Assembly (NCBI RefSeq): GCF_001949145.1
Contig: NW_019091540.1
Location: forward strand, 482,875 to 546,874
DNA from: Acanthaster planci
Taxonomy: Eukaryota > Echinodermata > Asteroidea > Valvatida > Acanthasteridae
Reading direction: 5' to 3'
DNA: 64,000 nt
The notes beneath the pieces are model-generated. The model saw nothing but the letters and a program-made list of their open reading frames with translations, was not told where the DNA came from and did not search any database. Below are positions 9,200-21,700 of this stretch, piece by piece (position 1 is the first letter of the stretch; every line of letters begins with the position of its first letter). The translations under genes and the position numbers were made by a program.

Positions 9200-12015
9200 C
9201 TTTTGCCAGCTCCTCTTCTTGACTGGATAGGCACTTACTCAGGAAATAGTCTTTGAAATACTCAAAAACTACAAAAAATATGAGAGGGATAATTAGAAGG
9301 GATGGGGCTAGATCTCCGTGGGGATGATCTCTGTATGCACACCAACCCAGGCATATGCTAATTGTACATACATAAAGTCCATAGTAACTGCACGGTCATT
9401 GTGCCAGATACTGTTCTGAAGAGCCTAGGGCATGAGTGTCATGTGGGGGAGGGGAACACTCTGCTACCCCCCCAAAAAAAAACCAAAAGAAATGTGAAAA
9501 AAGGGGGAGGACCAGGGATGAAAATTTTCACGTTACTTGAAAAAAAAATCCTGGAATTGGCATCCACTGTTATTGGTGTACAGTTTGCCAGTGATGAGTG
9601 CTTCCCCACTCCCTGGAAAAAATCCATGACAAGCTAAGGGGTAGATTTGTCACCTACACACTGCTCCTGCCACTGCACGGGAAGGGAATGCTCCTCATTG
9701 TCATATGATCTCAAACTCTCATTTGCTGTCAAAATGTGTACAAATTTTCAAGGTTTCGTGCGCCCCATTACCATTCAAAGCAAAGGTCGTCGTATTCTCA
9801 GCACCTGTACACTAGTGACTAACACATTTCTATCAATGGAGGCCATGGTAGTGTGATTTGCCTGGAGGTATACGTATGCTGGCACAACCACATTCAATCA
9901 CTTTAAAAATAGTAAGAGTATTGATTAGGCCCACATTATCTAAAAGTATGTCTTTCAAATCTAATATCCAAGCTCATCAGGTGCACATCTTCCTACAACC
10001 TCCTCGGCTCCCCAGGGGAATACGTATACAGCCCGAGCCTGCATTTTATGTGTGAATGACCAAAGACAATAAACGTCTCTGCTCTCACAGGTGCCCATCT
10101 ACTCTCAGATGGAGAGAGGCAAGTGATAGGGGTCTCCACCTGCTTGACTCATCCCCCCCTCCCACCCATGGGCATTTGGAAAGGATTTTTGTCGAGGGGG
10201 GGTTCAGGGGGTGAATTTCCAGGGGAAAGGGTTGTGTGGTGCAAAGCATTCAATGAAAAAGTGATAAACAGTGGCTGTGGGGGTGTCGAGTTTGAAGCTT
10301 TCTTCCAAATTGGTGTTTTCATCCCTTTAATTTCTTTCACTTTCCCCCTTACTTTCCAAATTTTTCAGGGGTGGGGGCCTCGCCCCCCCCTTCCTTGACA
10401 TCCATGCCCCGACCCACTGATCAGGAGGTACAAACACTGTCCACACACACAACTACATAACTTAACATATTTCCAGTGGCAATCGTGCAAAGCAAACTCA
10501 ACTGGTTTTCACCACAGAAAGCAGGGCTTCATATAACATAAAAAGCGAGATGCGTACACTAGGGGTACAGTTTGGCAGCAGTCACTGGTACCTGTTGTTG
10601 GCCAGTGGTTGAGTGTTCTGGCAATTTCTTTACACAAGCAGCAATGGCCATTTTTCCTGGTTATGATGTCAGAAACATTTGTTATTTTTATTTGAATGCC
10701 AAAGCACATCCCTTTGGTTTGAAGCCTGCAGAACAAAAATGGAGACACACACTTTCCTCATCTGTAATTAAATTTAATGTGCCTTTCGAAATTCCATGCC
10801 AAAGTTCAACTTCCAATGGGTTATTCTGAATAATTTATATCCAATTCAGGTAAATATGCAAAATGTATTAAGTATTTACACGTACACAAGTATTGTGTCC
10901 CCAAATATTTGTAACAAGAAAAATGAAACATGAGTAAGAAGCCTTACAGGTACGGTGCACTTAAATCAAATTACAGGATCCATAAAGAAGATTTGGTATG
11001 CACTCATCTATTGGAGCCAATGAGGGTCAATGTCAGCGGGATTAGGCACATTACACGTGGGAAACCGAGTACAGTTGGTTTTTTCACCTCGTATAAACTG
11101 TACTGTACTTTTGGTTTGGTCGGGCAAACTGTTAGTGCAGAGGCTTTCATCATTTCAAGATTTAACATGGCTGCTGACAGATAGGACTAGACAGAACGTA
11201 TGCAGATGCAGTTTAGCAGAGATGTTAAGGAGAGTTCACTGCCTCACAACATGACTCCACCCTTCAACCATGAATTTCATCTGCTGTTTCTTTTCAAGAA
11301 TGAGCAAGTGAGCCTGTGAGCATGAATTATTCAACGTGGCCACGTCCCAACTTCATGAAGCTCCTGAGGAATGCATAAGTTCAATAAATGCACGCTGAAA
11401 ACTGGTGATGAGCAACAAGCAGCACTTGATATGCAGTTGGTCACTGGCTTTTTTGCTTAGCGTTACGTCTTAGAACTGAGCTCTTGTGCTGGACAGCTCC
11501 ATGAATAGCCCTCTGTACTGATGACATCACGCTTTGTTCAGGTGTTCATTTTCCTAAGTGGCCCCCGGGCTGCCACTGGCTCCATGGAAAGTGCAGGTTA
11601 ACAAAGTTTGAAAAGATCAGTTCAAGGGGCCATTTGAGGATTTGTCTGAATCGTGGCCCTGGCAGGAAATAACACTTTGAACACCAATGCCTGGTGGCTC
11701 AAGCAACTTCCCACAAACAGATGGAAGATTGAAGACCAGAGTCTAGTCCATTTTTTTTTTAATGCTGCCTTTCTCTAGCTAACCTGGAGCTAAGCTGAAA
11801 ATGACAGAGGCGAACAGCGATATTACATGTACTCATAAAAAAATCCATTGCAGGTGGTTGGTTACTCTGGACATGGACCACAAGCATTCAATTTCTGAAC
11901 AATAAAGTACCTTTGGTATTGCCCTATGCCTGAATTGTGGGGTTGGTACCACTGTAATTCAAACACTATTCGAGTCACAACCTCTTACCTCGTTCCAACT
12001 AGCCAAACTCAGGCA
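9200..12015. other. convergent intergenic region between NAB and HDGFL2
   Basis: No gene recognised on either strand. It contains poly-A/C patches (9468-9482) and a pyrimidine- then G/C-run segment at 10330-10395 that looks like a decayed interspersed repeat. It probably includes 3' UTR sequence of one or both flanking genes. Confidence 0.5.
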
Positions 12016-12021
12016 TTTATT
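12016..12021 (-). terminator. candidate polyadenylation signal for HDGFL2
   Basis: AATAAA on the minus strand about 660 nt beyond the HDGFL2 stop codon. It is the first canonical hexamer I find downstream. Confidence 0.35.
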
Positions 12022-12681
12022 TGTATCCTCAATGCCTATACACTTTCTTAAATTCCATGCATCAAAGCATCTAACTTGTATCTAAGAAATAGGGTGTTGT
12101 GAAAAGACTGGGTCTCTTCACGTCAATATTGGGCCTAGCTTTTCAAGAGGATAAAAAATTCAATGACATTTCAAAACACCAAGAGGAATGTGCCAAAGAA
12201 CTTGGCCACTACCCCAGGACGTTTCCCGAGCAAAATCCCAAATTTGAAAAATGAAAGAACAGAAATGCCATTTACAAACATAAAAAAAATTCAAACATCG
12301 AAAATCTGTAGTTAAAAAGGTGAACAATTCTCATGCTGTACAAATTGGACAGCTTTCTGCTGTAACTGACAACTGCTCATGCTTTTGTCATGAGTTTGAG
12401 GACTAAGACATGGAGGGAAAATATGATGGCCTTGACAGGTAGGGCAGGTTGTTCTTGATTCCATTCCTGCTTGCTTTGTTGCATCAAGGCACTCTGCTTG
12501 ATAATTATTTGGTAAATCAAATGATCCGTGTCAAGGCGATATCTGATTTGATACAGAATTCCCTGTAAACACACCTCCCTGCCTGTTACCACTTTTGTCT
12601 CTTCTCCAGTGGCAAGCAGCAAACTTGAAGGGCACGAACATGGTATTTTGCGCTACACGTCTGACTGCCAAAAGCAAATCT

Positions 12682-12748
12682 TTAGTTCTCATCTGAATCG
12701 AGGTCCATGTTGTCGTCACTGAAAGCCTGGTCTGTCGCTGCATTCTCA
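12682..12748 (-). CDS. HDGFL2/PSIP1: HDGFL2 terminal coding exon 16
   Basis: 21 codons plus stop: [20 protein letters not shown] then EN and TAA (12684-12682). Acceptor after a long T tract (TTTTCGCAG). It repeats the MDLD acidic motif found at the end of exon 15. Confidence 0.85.
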
Positions 12749-15700
12749 CTGCGAAAAAAAAACCCCAAAACATGATAACAAATCTTTGGAATGCTAATTT
12801 TCGGGGAGGTTTCATGCAAGATTACAAGTAACACTCTGAATGAAGTTGACTAAAACAACTATAATAGCCACATCATGTGGTTACTTCTTACACACCGATA
12901 TCATTTTTATAAATGCTTGTTGGCAGTAGCTGCAGTTCTAAAAGATCTGTACAGCAAAGATGGCAATAAGGTGATTGAAGCACTACACTGTTTAGCACAC
13001 TCTAACATTAACCCCTTCACGGCGGGATTATTTTGACTGCGACTGCTGGGCTGTGGTATGCCCTGAATGGAGGGCTTTGTCCAGCAGCAGGCCCCATTGA
13101 ACCAGCAGCTGCATGGTGACTAAACTGTATGTGTGGTATGCACTGATGCTCACACAAAGTTGCAGTAGTAGCAATCATCCGTAGAGAAGGGGTTAAGTGT
13201 CCTTGCAACAACTGACAGCATTTTGAAACTTGGCGACACTCGTGCCCACTTCGAGCACTTCGTCAAGCAACACAGCTACCCGTGGATTGAATATGGACTC
13301 TGAGCAACTTTTCTTTTTCTTGAGTGGGGTAGACTAATCATTAAAGTCACTTTATCAGGGATGTCAGTGAGTCCCAACAAGCTTGAAAGAAATGCAATTG
13401 CATCGTTTGATTTGTATACACAATCAACAGCATTTGCTTTGCCAGAAAAAATCTTGTACTGAATGACTTACATCTTGCCCTATCTTTAAAACACATGATG
13501 CACACTGGAAACTTGCCAAACCTACCCCTTGGAGTTGTTCCCTTCCTCTGCGTCTTCATCCAGATCCATGGGCTGCTCACCAAACTGGTCCCCGGACATC
13601 CCCGTCGATCTCCGCCTGTCTCGTTTCTGCTCCCTTTTCTTCTCCTCCTGCGACCCTCTGGGCTTGTCATCTCCCCCATCCATGACCAGCCCGGGGATCT
13701 GGAACCCTCCCTGGCTGCCAAAGATCTTCTCCAGCCGCTCTGAGAGGTCTCTCCTGCCTTCCCGATCTTCCACTTCATATTCCTCCTCCTCAGCCTCCAT
13801 CTCATCTCCCACGGCAACTGCATCCTCCTCCAGGTGCTCGGGCTCCTCGGGTCTCACATCGTCTCCCACTGTTCTCTGATTGTCAGTCTCGTCGTCAGTT
13901 CTAACCAGCTCGGGAACAGTCGGAAGCGATTCCTCTTTTGGTTCCTCCTCTGGTTCCTCCTCTCTGAGATGCTCAGAGTCTTTTGCTTCATCAGTTTCAT
14001 CTTGGGGTTCTGCTGTGGCACTGAATGCCTCTTCTGTGGGAGTATTGGCCGTTGCTTTAGCCTCAGCACTAGCTGTCACTTGGTCCTCACTGTCAGGTTT
14101 ACTGGGGATGTCCTCCGCAGTTCCATTTTCTTGTATTCTGACGGCCTCAACAGTGGTCTCATCATCTCCTGTATTGTCATCCTGCACTGTTGTTATATCT
14201 GCAACGTTTGTTTTCCAAATTGTGAAGAAGACAAACTACATTTGTGAATGAATGCTAAAAGCAGTAGTAAAATCACCGAGCAATGAGCTTTTTTATCCTC
14301 ACAATCTACCGAGAGTGACGGCTGTTTCATTTATTTTTTTATTTGGATTTAGAAAGCCTTGTCTAGCGGAGATGAGAGCTTGTGCAAAAATGGTGACGAT
14401 GACTGCACTGTAAAGTAACACGAATAGATTGCTGGTCACTATACCGGTTTGCTCTGTCATCTGTTTCTTCTCCTCAGCGCCGCCTGATGTGTCTTGCATG
14501 AGGCAGATGGATTTCAGCTTGTTGTAGAGATAGTCGGCCTTCTTGCGGACTTTCTCATCTGGCTTGTATTTTCTGACCTGAGGCAGAAACACGGCAGATT
14601 TGGGTTGTCAAGCTGTTAATTGATCAAAGATGTGTCCACTATTTTCAACTGATTAAAGGAAACCGCTGCCGGTGCTCTGCCAAAAATGCTATCCAGCCCT
14701 ATCCACTCCCTGTACAAGTGCCCTTCGTCAGTGTCCAGTACAGGTGTTTGGGCGCCAACGGCATGCCATTGAAGCCATGCATGTGATACATGAGTAACAT
14801 GTACACCACACCCTTACCAGATTACTAACGCATAATGATACACATGCCTGAGCAATATGTACATGTTTAACTTGAACATAGAGGACAGAACATACAGGGA
14901 ACACAGGATGTTTCCTTATCCTCAGAGGTCAGTACACTGTCCTCACTGGTCAGTACCTGTGCTTGGTCTGTGGAACAGTCATATACTGTAGGAACAAGGG
15001 TCTAGCAAAACAAGTTGGTGTATGAATGTTGTCCTGGGGGAGACTGACGCTTGTTAAATGCAATTTCCTGCTAATTCGCAGGGTAAGTTGGGGAAGGGGT
15101 GGGGGTAGAACCACTAAGTGTGGCATGCATGGAGGGGGAATCCAAATAGTTAGCGCTACATTCACTGTGTATCAGGAAGTAAAGCCTGGGTACCACAAGG
15201 TTCATTAAGTGCCATAGGAGTTACCATCTCAGTACTCAAAGGGGTAGTATTTAGGTGCCTCTTATAGGTGCTACAAGATTTGATAATGGGTACTACAATG
15301 ATCACACACAGGCACAAGGTCTAACCACAGGTGATGTGTTAATTAAGACTGGCTACCAATACGTTAAGCTCCTTTTATTTCAGTTTACCGAGGAAGTTGT
15401 TCATGTGCACATACCTTTTTGATTGTCTGAACAAAGTCCTTGCTTTTCCTGAGGACGCCTGGAGTGAGAGTTCCACTGAGGTCATCAATTTGTGCCATCA
15501 CAGCAAGGCTCTTGGCTGGATCCTTGATGGGAAACAAAGTGAGGTTACAAGCGAGATCTTATGCAAGCAAAGGCTGCACCAACACCTTGCTTGTACCCAC
15601 CACGCCACAACTGAAGGAGGCCAGTACAGACTAATTTTTAATGCATTCTTATTGGACAGTTTGCGCATAAGTTACAGGGCAAGTCAACAGCTGTGTGGTA

Positions 15701-18700
15701 CATGTAGGTTGGAACAACATGCCATGTTCTGGCAGGTGTTTCCCTTCAAAACAGAACAAGCAGAGCAGAACAAGCCAACAGCAACATGAGATTTATTGGT
15801 AAAAGGGGGCTGGGTTGAGGGTGGGTTCACTGATTTTTCTTCTGGAAGGTGCTACTCACGGGCCGGTCCATGCTCAAAGAGACTTTGAGTTCAAGGTGCA
15901 ATCTTTCAACTGTCTCTTCCAGTTTATTAAGACCTAGAACAGGTAATAGGAAAAATGAAATAGTGCGGTCAAGAACATTCAAATGGCAAATTAACATGAA
16001 TTTGCAAACGGTATACTTGGTATGATCACAGTCAATAAACAAAATATTCTGTGAGCGGCATTCAGACCCATTCAATTCCCCAGGTCATGTTATCTGATAT
16101 CTCTATGCTTCTACAGCAATTTGCTTGGTGTACATTCATCTTGGGCCTACCTTTCTTCTTTTCCGGTTTTTTCTTCTCTAGTTTGTCTGGTTTAGATATT
16201 CTGGCAAAACACAAACCAAGAAAGAACAGCTTGAGCAACCTTCATTAGTGTGAAAGGGGGGTTAAGTCATATTCACTACCACGTTTCAAGTATGGCAAAG
16301 GCAAAGCATCGACCTTTACTATTACGGGGTTTCGTCATGTGCGATGAAAACGTGCCTAATACATCCACCCTTTTTTGCTTAATTTGACTCTCAATCTACT
16401 AGAATTCACTACTTTGAATGGACATTCAATTTGTCTTTAAAAGACCCATCAGACCTAAATGATACTGTCATTATCAACACCAATCACACCTCATTTCATG
16501 TTCCACTTTCCCCATTTCCGTTACTGAAGTTCTGTAAGCCAGGGACGTACAAGTCTAATTTCTCCTCAGTGCTCCAAAAGTTTGGGGTACAGAAACATAT
16601 CAGGTTCTTGCTTCTCAAATGTACAAAACCAGATTGTAGGGGAACATTCTCATCAAAGTCTCCACTTACTCTTTGTCACTGCCCTGATCCCTGGCTTGCT
16701 GTTTCATGTCCTCTTCCTTCCTTCTCTGTAGGGTCAGAAAACGACGCATTTCAGAGTTCAGTCAGTCTGTCAAATCAAAGTGTAGCTGGAGACGAGCACG
16801 ATGCATACCCCCCCACACACACTTCACAATTGTCCGAACAACAACTTTGGAGTAACTTGTTGCACAAGTACAAGAAAGGACCTCAGTGATAGCCACTGAT
16901 ACAACTCCACAAAGGTAGAGTAATAAAGGGCCCTAACGCTCAATGCACTGTGGATTATATATAAGGAAAAAGCTTCGAAGTGAGGAAAGGTCGTCTCTAA
17001 AAGAATGGCTGGGTCTAAATTTACAAATAGAAACCACAGCTAGAACATATAAACTTGGAAATGCCCAGCCACTTTTTTAGGCCAACAGGTGTTGAACACA
17101 CTTTCATTCTCAATTTGAAATATTTGCATGTGGATGCACGGGTGAAATTTTGACAATGGTCTTCAGTCTTAAGTGGTCTAGACAGCGCCCTCCAATGTCC
17201 AGACACAGGATCAATGACGGGGAAAACCATGACTAACCTGCTCCTCCAGGCTTCTGTGCTCCTCTTCGCGTCGCCTCTTAGCCTCTTCCTCCAGCCGCTT
17301 CTTTGCTGCTTCCTCCTGCCGCCGTGCCTCTTCCTCCTCCCGCCGACGCCTCTCCTCCTCCCTCCTCTTCTTGGCCTCCAGCTCCTTCTTCTTCTCCTCC
17401 AACTTCTTTTTTAGCTTCTCCTCTTTCTTGCGCTCTTTCTCCTCTTGCTTCTTCCGCTCTTTCTCTTGCCTGTCCCAGGCGGGAAAACAATCAAGTTATC
17501 ACAGAGGAATTGTTCCCCTCATGAAGGCACAAAACTTAGTTAGTAAGTAATAATTTGGCGTCCTTCAAAAGTAGTCATTTGATAATCGCAGAATGATTGC
17601 AGATACAGAATGTTTTACCAATTAGGCCACCTAGCTTACTAGTTTAAACCATTCTTGCATTCGAAATGTAATGAAATCAACAATCCACTTTGTTAAACCC
17701 TAATCTGACCTTTTCTTGTCCTTGTCCTCTTTTTTCTTCAGCTTTTCTGCTTTGCGATCAGAAGTGTCCATCTTGGAAGCCTCAACACTTTGTGTCCCTG
17801 TCTCATCCACCGCCTCTCCCTCTTCATCGTCCACCATCAACCTGGGTGCCTCCTGCTCTTCCTTTACTACTTTCACTTCAGCCTCACTGTTCTTCTTGAC
17901 TTTCTTCTTGGCCTCTCGCTTGATCTTCAGGGGGGTTTCATCGATGACAAGGTGGTCGCTGTCGCCGTCGCTGTCCAAAACTCGTCGCGCTTCGTCCTCG
18001 TCACTCTCGGCATGCTTGCTCTTGGATTCCGATGAGCTGCGTTTTTTCTTCTTCTTTTTCTTCTGGGCCTTCTCCAGCCGCTCCATCTCCTCCTGGAGGC
18101 GTTCCTTCTCCCGCATCAGCCGGTACTGCTCTTCCTGCTTCTTCTTCTTCTCCTCCTCAATCTTGGCCCGCCGTGCCTCTTCCTGCTTGCGCCACTTGGA
18201 GACGTAGTCACTGTCATCTGAGGAGGAGTCTGAGCTGCAATATTAATCCAGATTTATTATTTTGCAGCGCACTGGACAGGTTAAAGTACACACAAAATTT
18301 CATTATGCACTTCTGGTTTGGGGAATCTGGAGATGCTGCAAGTTCCTTTTGCAGGGTTCGGTGCCCTTGATAAAAGAGAATTAGTTGATGCATTATTTGC
18401 TGTGCCAATCTTTTTTTAGTACAGTTCTCAGTACAACGCTAATGAAATTCTGATTCTGATAAACCTACCTGCTCAAGCTGATGCTGAGTTCTTTTTGTGG
18501 GGCTGGTTTACTGGCAGGTTTCTTCTTGGCACTTGGGGCTCTTGGCTTTTTCTCTCCTTGAATAAGAAAGTTTAAACAAAGTTTAACCAGGTAAACAAAT
18601 TATGTTTATGCAGATTAAAATCCAACCCTCCCACAGGTCCTTAAAACCCACTAGGACGACTGCACGGACTTAGGAAGCTGAAGCCCAGGCTTGATGGCTA

Positions 18701-21700
18701 AAACTGAAAGTTACGATATGATGACTGTACCAGTGGGTTTATTCATGGTTGTTGACTTTGAATATTGAGGGTTTGGACAGGAGGCCTAACTGTCTAGAGA
18801 GCTCAGTTTGCTCTTTCATATGCAAACTAAAACAAGGTTCTTTTAACCTTAACCCTCCTTAATCCTCAAAAATCTTTCAGGCGGTTTTGGAGGATTTTGG
18901 AGGATTGAGGGTAAGTGGCAAAAGTGCTTATTGCAAAGGATGCCATACATGAAGGTCGTGGGTTACACCTTGTTTGTTTTGCTTAGTCATGCATAAATTC
19001 AGCCCAGTATTTCTTTTGAATCAAGTGTGTTAAGCAAAAACAACAAAATTCTCAATATGCGCAGCAAAAATTGCTAAATTGGTGAATACCTTTAAAAAAA
19101 AAATGAATCATTACTTGGACTCAAGGCTTGTGACTCGTGACTCAGACTCTAGGTTTGTGACTCACGACTCGGACTCACCATTGGTGATTCGACTACAACA
19201 ATGTCGTTAGTCAAAAGTTTCTGCTACAATACACTTATACTCTTAAATCCTATCAGCTTCCTTCAAGTCAAGTACCACAAGCTGCAAATAATTTTCTTTT
19301 GCATTAATTTCCCAGTTCTCAAGAGCACTTACTTCCTGTTGCCTTCCATGTCTCACCTTTAGTCCTGGGTTTCTTGGCGGACTCTTTCTTGGCCTTCTCC
19401 TTCTTCGGTTTTTTCACCACTGGCTCATCCTCATCATCGCTGCTGGATGCCTGCTCCTCGTCTCCCTCTTCATCCTCACTGTCTGAGCTACTCCCTGCCT
19501 TGGACTTCTTTCTGTGCCTAGGTTCAGCCTTGTCAGAGAAGCGCTTTTTCCTCTTTGCACTGCTTGTCTTCTTTGGGACAAACTCCTGTGGGGGGAGGAA
19601 AAAAAAGAAATATTAAGATTTAAGGAACTGACAAATGCACAAAAAACATGAAGCGTACAAGTTTGAGGGACCACCAATCCCAAAGCATTAAAACTTAAGA
19701 GGGTCCATTAAGGCTACTGCCGATGGTAATACCACATTCATTCACCTGTTGGTAATTACAACCAATGCATTGACTTACATCACTACTTTCTTCTTCCTCT
19801 TCTTCCTCTGATGGCTCATCGTAATCCGTCTCTCCCTCCTCACTCGAAGACACTGATCTCTTCTTCTTGGACGATTTCTGGGTTGGAATTGAAGCAACAG
19901 TTCTAAACTATGTAAAAGGCACGAGTGCAGGCTAACATCAGAATAACACTTTTGAGATTTGTACAAATGAAGTAAGCGTTAAATACAGAACCACAGTCTT
20001 TGGCTACAGGCATACAGTGTACGCTGGATGAAGAAGGGCAAATATCTCCCGTATTAAGCCAATGTGGGGAACTTAACACAAACAAACCCCTCAACATAAA
20101 GATTTGTGCATTTCCGAGTATCTGGCTTAGTGAGCAAGCTCCCATTCTACCTTTGCAGTATCAACACTTGACTTTTGTTTCTTCGCTGCAGCAGTCTTAA
20201 CCTTAGGCTTGACTTTCTTGGCAAGGGGTTCCTCCTCCTCCGATGACGATTCTGGCTCCACCTCTTCTACTGCCTCCTCTTCTACTTCCTCTTCTGATGT
20301 AGATGGTGGTTGCTATGGTGACCAATCAATCAATACAGTGAAATACAGCTAGGATTATCATGAGACTCCAGTCACAGAAATCATAAAACGTAGAAACTCT
20401 AGTTTTGCCTTTACCTGTGCGTACAGATTGACGTTGGGATTGGTGATGATTTCATCCAGCCCGATGTTAAAGGCCCGGTGTTTCTTGTGAAGCTGGCCAT
20501 ACTTGTGTTTGAACTCCTCGTAAGGGTATAGGTCCTTAGGCAACATGAAGGCACTGTTGGAAATAAAGTCAAGAGGATATATGCAAATAAGGACTACTCA
20601 ATCATTACTCCCTGAAGAGCACCGCATTAAAACCCACACTACTCTGGGAGTCACCGACAGTTTATTATTCACAGTCACATCTGATTTTTTTTGTCATCTC
20701 CAATAGGACAAGGAGTGCTTAGCATTGAGCAGAGGTTAATTTTTCATTAACAGGTTTTGACCTTACACTGACGCATACAAACAATACTGTATACTCCAAT
20801 ATGGTAATGGGGGTTCAGGTTACAGGCATTGGAGAAGTTCAGAATTCCCCCCACCAATTTTCACTTTGTAACATTCAAGTTAGCAATATGATACATTTCT
20901 GACAAGTGTGGATGCCTTGGCTTAGGTACGATGGACATTGCACCTACGTCTCGTGAGTTCCATAGAAGAAAATGGGGAACTTGTTCGGAGGTGGCTTAAC
21001 TCCTCCTTCGGGAATCTCGTCAATCTAAGGAGATGAGAGAACAGAGCTACACAAATGAGAATGTTAACGGAAGGAATCTTGGTTTGTGAGAAATTATCAA
21101 GGCTCAAGCAACTCACGTCAAGAGATGCAACCAAGTGTTAAATTTTGTCATTTAAAGAGGAAAGGAGGGGACCTGTTGCCGATTGTAGTCAGGTTCTAAC
21201 AAGTTAAGTCACAAATAAAATTCATAAAGACACACGAAAGTCACAATTCATGGAGTCATGAGTCCTAGTCATATGCCATTGAAATGAACTAAATGACTAA
21301 GGTTAATTCTTTTCTGTTATTTATTCAAATGGTTGTGATCTGCCAGTGACTTGTGATGGACTTGATTGTAAATGTGATCTAAAGGAATAAAGCAAAAAAA
21401 AAAATATTGCGGTAAAAAGCGTGGGAGAGATTGGGACTTGAAGATAAATACACAAAAAAATCCAGCAGATTTGTTTTAACAAACACAACAACAATATAAA
21501 GTACTTCAGATTTTTCAAAGGATAGGCCCTAACTCTTTCACAGATAGCAATGGCAGTTTATGAAATACTTGGCGGTGGCTTGAAATGGCACGAGTCTGTG
21601 ATTGTGGCTACAGCCACTGTCCATCGAGTTGTGGGAAATTTCCAGCCACAGCTTAGTAATTTGGACACGGCTTAAGATTATGCAAGTCTTGAAGTATGGC

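Noticed and set aside
17278-17524. Long open frames on both strands over the HDGFL2 Lys/Glu exons
   Set aside because: They are shadow frames of GAG/AAG-rich coding sequence; the minus-strand frame joined by splice phase is the real one.
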